64,000 bases of DNA from UBA7662 sp036787895 (GTDB lineage Bacteria > Bacteroidota > Bacteroidia > UBA7662). Below the pieces are notes generated by a model. The model saw only the letters and a program-made list of their open reading frames with translations, made no database searches and was not told the DNA's origin. The position numbers were made by a program, and so were the translations under genes. The stretch spans positions 62,001 to 126,000 of the forward strand of contig DAIQOK010000003.1 in assembly GCA_036787895.1 (NCBI GenBank), read 5' to 3'. Positions 17,990-26,397 of the stretch are shown one piece after another (the first letter of the stretch is position 1; each line of letters opens with the position of its first letter).

Positions 17990-19027
17990 TTACGCCTTCA
18001 AAAAATTACGTACATGAGCAATAAATAAATCTGGCTGTTCAATAAACGGACTATGAGCAGTTCCGGCCATAACCAACTCTTCATATGCTCCACCCAGCTT
18101 TTTACGCTCTTCGAGTACAAAGCGGGTTTGCATGAGCATGGGTTGAGCAGGATATACCTCTTCTCCCGGATAATTGGGTACATAGCCCAATTTGCCTAAA
18201 GTGCCGAAATCGAACAGGCTGTTATCACTTACGATTAAATCATCAGAACCACGCAGCCACAAAATGGGTATATGCGTAGTTTTTTGAACAAACTGATTAA
18301 CACCATCATCCAAATACTTCGGTGAAGACGCATTTATCGGACCCCATTTCCCGGGAGCAACAAAGGGATAGTTTGGAGAGCTGACAAAATCACCGGGATA
18401 ACGTTCCGGGCCAATTTTTTCGGATAAAACACCCTCCAGCAATTCCTCCTCCCAATGTGGCACAAAAGGCGGTTTCCAGTAAAAACTATTCATCACCACG
18501 CGTGGACTTGCCTGAGGATTATCACTGCTTTTGTCTTGAGCGGCAATGAGCCGGGCAAATTCCGGATTTACGATACCCCCACCTGAGCCTGCAAAATCCG
18601 CAAAACAAGGCGTACCCTTTTCATCTTTTGTCCCGCCAAAACCATAAGGCGATGCCGGATTTACCAGTATAGCTTTCACAAATCGTTGAGGCGCTGAAGC
18701 CAATAAAGGCCAAATAATTCCACCTCCCAATGAATGCCCCACTACCGTGCATTTTTCTATGCCAAAATGGTCGAGTAATTCCAATAAATCAGCGACAAAA
18801 TCACCAAATCCCTGCTCGGCATGGATTAAAAGATCTTCGGTTTGACCGTAACCTCGTAAATCAGGTGCCAGACAAAAATGAGTCGCCGAGAACTTCAATA
18901 CCATCTCTTTCCAAAATACGGCAGAAGAAGCATTGCCATGAATGAACAACATGGCGGGTTGATCAGCTTCACCTGCCATCAGGAGATGCTGCTGTATTCG
19001 TTTGGTTTTGACTGCTACCGAAATCAT
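17990..19027 (-). CDS. Alpha/beta hydrolase of the acyl operon
   Basis: A 345-residue cytoplasmic alpha/beta hydrolase with oxyanion motif HGNASS (residues 30-35), nucleophile S99 in GHSLGGG, the acid probably in RGSDDLIV, and the His in AGTAHSPF. It is longer than minimal family members because of a cap insertion of about 90 residues (130-220, GSGGG and several Pro/Trp motifs). The Ser nucleophile separates it from OleB-type Asp-nucleophile decarboxylases. Within the operon it could be a thioesterase or an ester/lactone hydrolase. It lies 18 bases after the KASIII-like gene and 3 before the symporter gene. Confidence 0.85.
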   Translation of the reverse strand: MISVAVKTKRIQQHLLMAGEADQPAMLFIHGNASSAVFWKEMVLKFSATHFCLAPDLRGYGQTEDLLIHAEQGFGDFVADLLELLDHFGIEKCTVVGHSLGGGIIWPLLASAPQRFVKAILVNPASPYGFGGTKDEKGTPCFADFAGSGGGIVNPEFARLIAAQDKSSDNPQASPRVVMNSFYWKPPFVPHWEEELLEGVLSEKIGPERYPGDFVSSPNYPFVAPGKWGPINASSPKYLDDGVNQFVQKTTHIPILWLRGSDDLIVSDNSLFDFGTLGKLGYVPNYPGEEVYPAQPMLMQTRFVLEERKKLGGAYEELVMAGTAHSPFIEQPDLFIAHVRNFLKA

Positions 19028-19045
19028 ACTACTGAATGCGTTGAA

Positions 19046-20035
19046 TTAGAAACGAAATGCTGCGGCAGCGAAAGCGAGACCGCCACCACTACCAATGAGA
19101 AAAATGAGGTCGCCTTTTTTGATTTTGCCACTTCTTGCAGCAATATCAAGGGCCATAGGGATGGCTGCAGAGCCGGTATACCCATGTTTTTGCATGATGT
19201 AGGTTGCCCGATCATGAGTTAAATCCAATATATCGAGCGTCGCCCAAATGCTGTTGATGTTTATTTGGGTTATAAAAAACTGGTCAATTTCTGCAGGCGA
19301 TACCCCCAATCTATGGCATAGCGACAGGGTCATTTCACTCCAATAACTTGGGTTAAGTTCCTTGGGAAACTTATGAACAAACTTGAGTAATTGATCTTGC
19401 CTGGCAACGACCTCTGCCGTAATGGGTTGATTTGTACCTCCGGCATAAATACCCATCCAATCGGCATACTGTCCTTCGGTACGTAGTTCGCTCGCTAAAA
19501 ACCCACTTTCGGTGTTTTTTTCAGCACGCAACACTACTGCGCCAGCGCCATCGGCAAAAAGTGTGACTGTTTTTTTATCTTGCATATTGAGGTATTTGCT
19601 CATGGCATATGCCCCAATTACAAGTATATGGCGGTAGCGTTCGTCGGCCTGGATGTATTTAGCGGCGACATCCAAGGCGGTTACAAAACCGGCACAGGCG
19701 GTGTTCAAATCAAAAGTGCCGGCGTTTTTGGCACCGAGCCTGTATTGAACAATGGCTGCAGTGGCAGGTGAGATATATTCAGGGGTGTCGGTTGCAACGA
19801 TTATCAAATCTATTTCCCCAGCCGAAATGACCGCAGCAGATAAGGCTTTCAGCGCGGCAGAAACGCATAAATCTGCTGTCGATTCATCAGCTGCACACCA
19901 ACGTCTTTCCTCGATATGTACATGCTCCCTGAGCCAGCTGTCTACATCTTCGCCCAGCAAATCATTAAAAAACTGGTTGGTGACTATACGTTCCGGCACA
20001 TAATGACCGGTTCCTGCAATTACAGCTCTCCGCAT
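19046..20035 (-). CDS. KASIII-like (FabH-family) thiolase-fold enzyme with altered triad
   Basis: A 329-residue thiolase-fold protein that aligns along its length with FabH. The acyl-accepting Cys is present (C114 in NTACAGF). The HQAN motif of FabH is here TQIN (T256) and the HGNTS motif is HGYTG (Y286). Spacing between these two positions is 30 residues, the same as His244-Asn274 in E. coli FabH, so they are true substitutions. Without His and Asn, decarboxylative condensation with malonyl-ACP is unlikely; acyl transfer, non-decarboxylative condensation or retro-Claisen cleavage are alternatives. It starts 4 bases after the SDR gene. Confidence 0.85.
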   Translation of the reverse strand: MRRAVIAGTGHYVPERIVTNQFFNDLLGEDVDSWLREHVHIEERRWCAADESTADLCVSAALKALSAAVISAGEIDLIIVATDTPEYISPATAAIVQYRLGAKNAGTFDLNTACAGFVTALDVAAKYIQADERYRHILVIGAYAMSKYLNMQDKKTVTLFADGAGAVVLRAEKNTESGFLASELRTEGQYADWMGIYAGGTNQPITAEVVARQDQLLKFVHKFPKELNPSYWSEMTLSLCHRLGVSPAEIDQFFITQININSIWATLDILDLTHDRATYIMQKHGYTGSAAIPMALDIAARSGKIKKGDLIFLIGSGGGLAFAAAAFRF

Positions 20036-20039
20036 AATT

Positions 20040-20786
20040 TTAAAGACTTAAGGCGCCATCTACACTAATGCAGGTGCCACTGATATAGGATGCCTCATCG
20101 GAGGCCAGAAAGCAGTAGATATTGGCGATATCTTCAGGTGTTCCTAGTCGGTTCAGCGGTGTTTTAGCTTTCATCATTCCGATGATTTTCTCCGGCATGG
20201 CAGCTACCATTTCGGTCGCGATAAAACCTGGAGCTACTGCATTTACCAATATTCCCTTTTTGCCAAATTCCCGCGCCCAGGTTTTGGTCATGCCTATAAC
20301 ACCGGCTTTGGTGGCTACATAATTGGTTTGTCCGAAATTGCCATACAAACCTACCACCGATGAAGTATTGATAATCCGACCCTGACCCTGCTCAACCATA
20401 TAAGGTGTGATTGCTTTGGCGCAATTAAATACCCCGGTGAGATTTACATCTAGAACCTGCTGCCATTGTTCTTCCGTCATTTTTGCCAAGGTAGCATCGC
20501 GGGTAATACCGGCATTGTTGACCAGAATATCTATCCGACCATAATTTTGCTGCACAGCCGCCGCCGCTTCAAGTACCAAACTAAGTTTGGTGGTATCAAC
20601 CCGGCTATATTGATGTCCCGGCGAAATAGCTAAAAGTTCAGTGTGTGTAGCTTTCCCTTGCTCATCCTGCACATCCCAAATCACCACTTTTGCACCCTCA
20701 GCTGCAAATTTTAGGGCCGCTGCTTTACCTATGCCATTCGCACCACCTGTGATGATGGCCACCCTGCCACTTAATCGATTCATCAT
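20040..20786 (-). CDS. Short-chain dehydrogenase/reductase (FabG/PhaB-like)
   Basis: A 248-residue classical SDR. Cofactor motif TGGANGIG is at residues 13-20, NNAG near 90, and the active site has Ser142/143, Y156 and K160 (YVATK); the C-terminus is SGTCISVDGAL. Family members are 3-oxoacyl-ACP or acetoacetyl-CoA reductases, or hydroxyacyl dehydrogenases in reverse. Asp38 (VIWDVQ) after the second strand may favour NAD(H); this is inference. It is the first gene of the acyl operon and faces a 444-base upstream region full of repeated AAGTCG/CGACTT boxes. Confidence 0.9.
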   Translation of the reverse strand: MMNRLSGRVAIITGGANGIGKAAALKFAAEGAKVVIWDVQDEQGKATHTELLAISPGHQYSRVDTTKLSLVLEAAAAVQQNYGRIDILVNNAGITRDATLAKMTEEQWQQVLDVNLTGVFNCAKAITPYMVEQGQGRIINTSSVVGLYGNFGQTNYVATKAGVIGMTKTWAREFGKKGILVNAVAPGFIATEMVAAMPEKIIGMMKAKTPLNRLGTPEDIANIYCFLASDEASYISGTCISVDGALSL

Positions 20787-21230
20787 ATCCTTGTTCTTTG
20801 AAGCAAGTTAAGCTTTAGGGCTACCAAGTGATGCAAAGTCGGCGCAAGTCGGAATACGACTTAAGATATATTTACGACTATCAACTATCGTAATATACTC
20901 ATTCAATGCGACTTATACCCATAATAACTTAACCCGACTTTCAAAATAGACCTCTCCGAACAGCTGACTACCAATAAATTCTAATCACAAGTCAAGGGTC
21001 AAGCATCGGATTGTATTGAATTAGGCTAAGTCGGTACAAAAACAATCTCCAATTCAAAAAAAAATTCGCTAAAAAACCAGCAAATCAGCCTTGAAACGCA
21101 ACATTAACATTTCATTTGGAAGTATTAACCCATCCTTAACCAGAAGAGATACAACCCCTGCGCAACTTTGTGCGTCATCTATCACGTAGCCCAACTACAC
21201 TGACCCAATTAGACCCTAAGCCCCTACGCC
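20787..21230. promoter_or_regulatory. Divergent regulatory region with clustered AAGTCG/CGACTT boxes
   Basis: No gene seen in these 444 bases. Exact AAGTCG or CGACTT hexamers occur at 20836, 20846, 20857, 20909, 20935 and 21028. Two form an inverted repeat at 20846-20862 (AAGTCG-GAATA-CGACTT). About 0.1 copies would be expected by chance in 200 bases. The region precedes the minus-strand acyl operon and the plus-strand small secreted protein, so operators for a regulator of the operon are likely. No regulator gene lies beside it. Confidence 0.5.
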
Positions 21231-21569
21231 ATGAGAACATTATTTGCTTTACTCCTGCTGTTATCCTTCAGCATTCAAAACAGCTTTGCCGGCGGTACAC
21301 TCAACGCCGAAGACGTGAGTGTCAAAAAAATGTGGACCAAAATCCAAAAAGAAATACGCATTCCGGCTAAAGTAATCAGCATGCATGAAGGTGAGAAGCC
21401 CGAAGTTCATTTCACTTTCGACGAGTTTGGAAATCTGCGAGTGCTGGAGGTAGAAAATGCCTCTCCTTTCCTAGAAAAACAGCTCATAACAAGTTTTGAG
21501 AACATAAAAAATGCTGGTACACCTTTGTTAAGCGGGCAACGCTTCTCCATTCAATTGAAATTGCAATAG
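21231..21569 (+). CDS. Small secreted TonB-C-like protein, unknown function
   Basis: A 112-residue protein with signal peptide MRTLFALLLLLSFSIQNSFA, leaving about 90 residues. The mature part has the pattern of small Bacteroidota periplasmic proteins that resemble one TonB C-terminal alpha/beta unit: basic helix, VHFTFDEFGNLRVLEVENASPFLEKQLITSFENI, closing strand FSIQLKL. No catalytic residues are evident. It is followed by its own terminator. I would not assign a function. Confidence 0.65.
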   Translation: MRTLFALLLLLSFSIQNSFAGGTLNAEDVSVKKMWTKIQKEIRIPAKVISMHEGEKPEVHFTFDEFGNLRVLEVENASPFLEKQLITSFENIKNAGTPLLSGQRFSIQLKLQ

Positions 21570-21598
21570 ATTTTTTTCATAGATCAGATTTCGCTTTG

Positions 21599-21632
21599 GC
21601 GGACCAGTCGGGAGATAGGTCCGCTTTTTTTT
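21599..21632 (+). terminator. Terminator after the small secreted protein gene
   Basis: A 7-bp stem GCGGACC (21599-21605) with GGTCCGC (21618-21624) followed by eight T. Confidence 0.85.
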
Positions 21633-21636
21633 GCTC

Positions 21637-21663
21637 AAAAAAAAACCCCGCTAGGCGCGGGGC
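21637..21663 (-). terminator. Terminator for the 27-residue membrane protein gene
   Basis: Minus-strand hairpin with 6-bp stem (21646-21651 with 21657-21662), loop TAGGC, and nine T downstream on the minus strand. There is no T-run on the plus side, so it belongs to a minus-strand transcript. Confidence 0.85.
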
Positions 21664-21669
21664 AATCAT

Positions 21670-21753
21670 TTAATGTGGTTCCTTGGTGTAGTAGGTCAGT
21701 GCAAACACAAAACCTCCCAAAGCCAATACTGCGAAAATAATCCAGCCAATCAT
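21670..21753 (-). CDS. 27-residue single-span membrane protein
   Basis: An ATG at 21753 reads 27 codons to TAA: MIGWIIFAVLALGGFVFALT followed by YYTKEPH. It is one transmembrane helix with a short charged tail, a typical small membrane protein. Support comes from a minus-strand terminator only a few bases after the stop; no other minus-strand gene lies between 21663 and 21819. It could be transcribed with the 124-residue membrane protein upstream (21819-22193, 65 bases apart). Function unknown. Confidence 0.6.
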   Translation of the reverse strand: MIGWIIFAVLALGGFVFALTYYTKEPH

Positions 21754-21818
21754 ATGATAAGTTTTGCAGCTAAGGTAAGTCAAGCCATTGGCTTATGCAA
21801 ACGCTGAGCAAGCCGGAA

Positions 21819-22193
21819 CTAGATGAGAACCGACTTCCGAATTGTCCATCGAACAAAGTACCAGCCCAAACCGACGAGCAACATAGCGCTGGCAGCGATA
21901 TAGGAGTACAGCCAATTGTCGGTATCGGCAGGCATATATTTCACCGATACAAAAGCTATGGCACCTACGAAAAGCAGCAATCGCGTACGTAGGGCAGTTG
22001 AACCCTTCTCGAAACGATTTGTGGCTTTATAAATCAACAGCAGGCCTAAACCCAAAGTCAACAGGGGCATAAACCATAACTGCCCTTGGTAAGCTGTCTC
22101 AGAATTATCTAACAAACGAACCAGCAACACGATTACTGTAATGACCAGGTTCCAGACACCCAGTGCCTTTAAATCGATACCATTTTTAAACAT
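21819..22193 (-). CDS. Small integral membrane protein, unknown function
   Basis: 124 residues from the ATG at 22193 (MFKNGIDLKAL); an upstream ATG at 22211 would add only six residues. It has four hydrophobic segments (about 12-28, 43-58, 75-90, 98-116) joined by short charged loops. I do not recognise a named family. It may share a transcript with the 27-residue membrane protein downstream. Confidence 0.6.
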   Translation of the reverse strand: MFKNGIDLKALGVWNLVITVIVLLVRLLDNSETAYQGQLWFMPLLTLGLGLLLIYKATNRFEKGSTALRTRLLLFVGAIAFVSVKYMPADTDNWLYSYIAASAMLLVGLGWYFVRWTIRKSVLI

Positions 22194-22406
22194 AAGACAA
22201 TTATATCTCATTCCAGCCAGCCAAACAAACTGAATTTTATAAGCGCTTTAAGGTGAGGAGTTATTCCCCAGTTTGTGGTTTTTTACCTCAGCAAAAGCAA
22301 AGAGCAATTGTTTTTCATTTAAAGTAGAGCAGTTTAAAACTTTGGCACGAACTTGATGTTTATACACCTGAAATACAGCATACCATACGGTTTGTTGCAA
22401 GTACAA

Positions 22407-22479
22407 AGCTGAGAAGCAGCTTTTCATAGGTTTAGTTTGGTTGACCCCGTTGCTGTGAAGTAGCGGGGTTTTGTTTTGG
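22407..22479 (+). ncRNA. Structured intergenic RNA element, copy 2
   Basis: Second copy of the element at 4362-4440. A hairpin AAGCTG-AGAAG-CAGCTT runs into the shared 20-mer TTTTCATAGGTTTAGTTTGG (22421-22440), then TTG and a 9-bp hairpin (22444-22452 with 22461-22469) closing the same loop CTGTGAAG, then TTTTGTTTT. Stem bases differ from copy 1 at five pairs but pairing is preserved. It lies 45 bases before the NtrC-type regulator gene, so it could be a free small RNA, a terminator for an upstream transcript, or part of that gene's leader. The rest of 22212-22406 shows nothing recognisable. Confidence 0.6.
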
Positions 22480-22524
22480 ATATCAGCGTTGCAAACTTTA
22501 GGTTAGCAGACTAATTAATAACAA

Positions 22525-23880
22525 ATGAAACGAATACTACTTGTTGAAGACGATTTACTCTTTTCTGAGTTGCTCCAGCAGTATCTCACGAAAAAAGGCT
22601 TCGAAGTAGTAGCCGTCAGCACCGGAAAGCAAGCCGAAAAATGGCTGGAAGCCAAACTCCCTGATTTGATGTTGCTCGACTACCGGCTGCCCGACACTAC
22701 CGGTTTGTTAGTACTGAACAAAGTGAAAAAAGAGATACCGGCTCTGCCTGTAATTCTCATGACAGCTTATTCTGATATCCGTCTTGCCATTGAAGCTTTA
22801 AAAATGGGTGCGGCAGATTATATCATCAAGCCCATTCAACAGGAAGAACTTTTGCACAGCATTGAACATGCTTTAAGTCGGCCGCATCAAACGAATACAA
22901 CGACAGAGCCGGTAGCCCAGCCCATTGCCGCACCAACTTTTGTAGCAGGCCGCTCGGCTAAGGCAATAGAAGTACAGGAGATGTTGGGATTGGTTGCCGC
23001 AACCCCAATTTCCGTCATCTTGCTTGGGGAAAGCGGAACCGGAAAGGAATATGCTGCCAGATATATTCATCAAAACAGCAAAAGGGCCGACCAAAATTTT
23101 GTCGCCATGGATTGTGGCACTTTAACGGATGAACTGGCCGCCAGCGAACTATTTGGCCACGTAAAAGGTGCGTTTACAGGTGCACTAAGCGATAAAACAG
23201 GCGTATTTGAACATGCGGCCGGCGGCACCTTGTTTCTGGACGAAATAGGTAACTTATCCTACGATGTGCAGGTCATGCTGCTGCGGGTTTTGCAGGAAAA
23301 GCAGCTAAAAAGGCTGGGAGAACAAAAATTAAGGCCAGTAGATGTGCGTATCATTGTAGCGACGAATGAAGACCTGAAAACGGCCGTAAATAATGGCAAC
23401 TTCAGGGAAGATTTATACCATCGCCTGAATGAGTTTTCAATTGTGCTGCCCCCACTGCGAGAAAGAAAAGCGGACATTTCACTCTTCATGCAACACTTTT
23501 TAGCACAGGCCAACCAGGAACTGGAAAAATCAATTCTGGGTTTTTCAGCTGAGGTCGTAGCTATTTTTGAAAATTATAATTGGCCCGGCAATCTCAGAGA
23601 ATTCAGAAATATTATTAAAAGATGTGTCCTTTTGACACAGACTGAACTAGTAGAAAGTAAGGTTTTGCCCGATGAGATTAAAAATTTCCGCAACAATAGC
23701 CCAGGTTTCGATGCAAGTAAAGCCAGCAGCGATTTATACAGCAGGCGTGATGCCCAGGAAGAACAATTGATCCGTGAGGTGCTCGAAAAAGTAAAATATA
23801 ATAAAAGTCGAGCAGCTTTACTTCTAAACATCGACCGCAAAACACTTTACACCAAGCTCAAAAAATATGGATTGGATTAA
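22525..23880 (+). CDS. Sigma-54-dependent response regulator (NtrC/AtoC-like)
   Basis: A 451-residue regulator: receiver domain with phospho-acceptor D52 in LLDYRLP and K102 in IIKP; a short linker; AAA+ domain with Walker A GESGTGKE (168-175), the sigma-54-contacting GAFTGA loop (215-220) and Walker B LFLDE (236-240); and a C-terminal Fis-type helix-turn-helix (SRAALLLNIDRKTLYTKLKK). It should activate sigma-54 promoters when phosphorylated. The hybrid kinase encoded convergently (23877-26354) is the obvious partner. Stop codons of the two genes share the palindrome TTAA. Confidence 0.93.
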   Translation: MKRILLVEDDLLFSELLQQYLTKKGFEVVAVSTGKQAEKWLEAKLPDLMLLDYRLPDTTGLLVLNKVKKEIPALPVILMTAYSDIRLAIEALKMGAADYIIKPIQQEELLHSIEHALSRPHQTNTTTEPVAQPIAAPTFVAGRSAKAIEVQEMLGLVAATPISVILLGESGTGKEYAARYIHQNSKRADQNFVAMDCGTLTDELAASELFGHVKGAFTGALSDKTGVFEHAAGGTLFLDEIGNLSYDVQVMLLRVLQEKQLKRLGEQKLRPVDVRIIVATNEDLKTAVNNGNFREDLYHRLNEFSIVLPPLRERKADISLFMQHFLAQANQELEKSILGFSAEVVAIFENYNWPGNLREFRNIIKRCVLLTQTELVESKVLPDEIKNFRNNSPGFDASKASSDLYSRRDAQEEQLIREVLEKVKYNKSRAALLLNIDRKTLYTKLKKYGLD

Positions 23881-26354
23881 GGAATCTTTTCCAAAAAGGC
23901 ACGACAAATCCTAATCAATCTTCTGGATTTAAAAGTTTCGCGCCAAGACCACCTATGCTCAGCTGCCTCCTTTTCCAATGCTCTAAATGCATTAACTACA
24001 ACTAATTCGAACATGGCCAGCCTGCTGGTCAGTTGATGAACAACAGCATGGATTTCTGCAACATTTCCAACTGCAATACACTTTTCAAATTCTTCGAGTT
24101 GCGACAATATGGTTGTCTTGTATTTAGCTACATAGGCTGTTGACTCCTCGATGTTTCCCTCCAGGTAGTTCAGAATTTTTGAGTAGTTCTGAAATAATTC
24201 GGGCTGAATAGCCAACTGTTCTTCGTTTAGTAGTTGTAGTAATTCGCCCATATCGAATGGCTTATTCAGCAAACAGGAAAAAGTACTTCCCAATAGTTCC
24301 GAAGCTTCTGTTTCATGAATGGCTGCAGTCATCAAATAAAAAACACAATCTGGATCCTGCTCTTTCATGGTTTTCGCCATTTCAGCTCCCGATTGACCCG
24401 GAAGTCTGTAATCGGTTAGAACGACATCATAGCGGCCGGTTTCAAAAGCCAGAAGTGCCTCGGCAGGGGAGGAAAAACAGTTGATTTTAGCCAGTTTATT
24501 TTCTAATACCGCTTCAAGGAGCTCAATATTTAAAGCGTCATCATCAACTACCAACAATCGAATAGGCAAACGTTCATTGCCGGATATATTGGCTTCAATT
24601 TCGTTTTCTGCTGATTCAAATACGACGGGTAATGTCAAATAAAAACTGGTCCCGACCCCCGGCTCACTATCAAGTTCCAGTTGTCCTGCGAACTTGTCGA
24701 CTATACCTTTAACCAGATGCAGTCCCAGACCAATACCGTCATTTAGCACATCTGACTTTTGCTTTTTCTGGGCATAAGGCTCAAAAATCACCGATATTTC
24801 CTCCTTAGTCATCCCTGGCCCGGTATCGGTAATAATAAACCTAAGACTTGATTCATTTTTGATGATTTCAAGACTAACACCCCCTTTAGCAGTGAATTTA
24901 ATGGCATTATCGAGCAAATTAAACAACAGTTGACGTAATCGAAAAGGATCCGTGCTAAAGTGTAAATCTGCTTCAAACTCTGCTATTATTTCCCACGACA
25001 ATTGTTTTTGAGCTGCCTTAGGCTCATAAATTTGGTTAAGTTCATCCAGTAAATCATTCAGCGAAATTTTGCTGTGATTTAATTCCAATTTATCGTTGGC
25101 AAGCTGGTTAAATTGCAGTAGCTGTCCCAGGAGAAAATTTAGCTGTGCTGCGGTTTGTTTTATTAAACCAATCCAACGAACTCTCCTTTCGGCCGCTGCT
25201 TCCGAGAGTTGATTGGCAAAGCCCGTCAGTGCCTGGAGCGGTGTTCTTAATTCATGTGAAATGCTACCCAGTAGTTCTTGCCTGGCAGCCAATAATTCAG
25301 CTACCTTTTTCTGTTCCTCTTCCAGTTGTTTTTGCCGAACAGCTGAAATTCCTAGAAGTCGTTTTAAAACGAGCATCAAAGCCAAACCCATTAACAAGCC
25401 GCAGGCACTGATGAGCGCCAACATATTGCCAGCCTGGCGTGCTATCAATATCGCCTCCCCACTTCTTGTCTGTTGCTCGGCCAGAAAACGTCCTTCTATG
25501 GTTTCTGTGAGGCGATTCAGTTGAATTTGTAATATTTGTCCACTTTCTCTGAGGGCAATTTCTTTACGCTGCACATTTACGGCTAATTTACTGTTGTAAT
25601 TCCGGGCAGCTTCCAACAATTCTCTAACTTCTTCTCTCCGATCTGCTTGTAAAGGTTCTATTTGAAGCACACTATCGGTGAGCGAGATTTCTTCTCTGTT
25701 TTTAGGTGTGATTTCCTTCTTTTTCCCGCCAAAAAATTCTTTGAACTGTTGAATGAGATTTTTTTTGCCTTGCTCAACGATTGGATTCGTTTCTTCCTCA
25801 TTGGCTGGTACTATAGGGACTTCTCTCCTTTGGATATACTTGTCAAGCCTAATGGTGATGGTAGAGTCAAGTTTGCCGGCTAAAACACCTTCCACTTCAC
25901 GTAGCAATGACTCTGGCATGGCTGCTTCATTTTGAGCAAACTTCAATTGCACCAGGGCAGACAGTTGTTTGGTTCGCGCGTCTAATACGAGGCTCAGACT
26001 ATCAGTAAGCGCTAAAAGCGATGTGTCAGCTACAAAACTATTTAATGTTACAAGTTGTGCTTTGATGTGTGTCGCGCTGGCTTCTATCTCTTTCAGAAAA
26101 ATTACAGGAGAATCTCTGCCGCTGTAGCGGGAAGCGTTTTCGAGGGCGAGTAAATCTTCACGAATGTTTCTCAGTAATTCTAATTCATTTCGCTCGGCAG
26201 CCAGGGTAGCTATCGCTCTTTGCAGATTAATAAACCGGTTAATGCCAATGCCACCGATTAAAATGATGAGCAAGAGGGTAAAAAACAACCAACCGGCAAC
26301 CGCATTCCACAGGGTTGCCAGTAAGTCTTTAAATCCATTCGCTCTTTTCCGCAT
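23877..26354 (-). CDS. Hybrid histidine kinase with receiver and HPt-like C-terminus
   Basis: An 825-residue inner-membrane kinase. Membrane helices near 22-40 and 310-331 flank a roughly 270-residue helical periplasmic region. DHp has H367 in SISHELRTPL; HATPase has LDNAIKF, DTGPGM and GIGLGLHLV; the receiver has D648 in VVLTDYRLP. The C-terminal helical bundle has H773 in VVHQLTSRLAMF, placed like the phosphotransfer His of HPt domains but without the usual Lys after it. The order suggests a H-D-H-D relay ending at the NtrC-type regulator encoded convergently. The two genes overlap by four bases at their ends. Confidence 0.9.
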   Translation of the reverse strand: MRKRANGFKDLLATLWNAVAGWLFFTLLLIILIGGIGINRFINLQRAIATLAAERNELELLRNIREDLLALENASRYSGRDSPVIFLKEIEASATHIKAQLVTLNSFVADTSLLALTDSLSLVLDARTKQLSALVQLKFAQNEAAMPESLLREVEGVLAGKLDSTITIRLDKYIQRREVPIVPANEEETNPIVEQGKKNLIQQFKEFFGGKKKEITPKNREEISLTDSVLQIEPLQADRREEVRELLEAARNYNSKLAVNVQRKEIALRESGQILQIQLNRLTETIEGRFLAEQQTRSGEAILIARQAGNMLALISACGLLMGLALMLVLKRLLGISAVRQKQLEEEQKKVAELLAARQELLGSISHELRTPLQALTGFANQLSEAAAERRVRWIGLIKQTAAQLNFLLGQLLQFNQLANDKLELNHSKISLNDLLDELNQIYEPKAAQKQLSWEIIAEFEADLHFSTDPFRLRQLLFNLLDNAIKFTAKGGVSLEIIKNESSLRFIITDTGPGMTKEEISVIFEPYAQKKQKSDVLNDGIGLGLHLVKGIVDKFAGQLELDSEPGVGTSFYLTLPVVFESAENEIEANISGNERLPIRLLVVDDDALNIELLEAVLENKLAKINCFSSPAEALLAFETGRYDVVLTDYRLPGQSGAEMAKTMKEQDPDCVFYLMTAAIHETEASELLGSTFSCLLNKPFDMGELLQLLNEEQLAIQPELFQNYSKILNYLEGNIEESTAYVAKYKTTILSQLEEFEKCIAVGNVAEIHAVVHQLTSRLAMFELVVVNAFRALEKEAAEHRWSWRETFKSRRLIRICRAFLEKIP

Positions 26355-26397
26355 GCCTCAAGATAATGGATACAATAAAAATCCATTTAAAAAAAGC

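Noticed and set aside
15027..20786. Ole-type olefin/beta-lactone cluster
   Set aside because: The SDR is a 248-residue classical type rather than the extended OleD type, the hydrolase has a Ser nucleophile (OleB uses Asp), and the ligase has an ordinary acyl-CoA synthetase C-terminus. Only the enzyme classes match.
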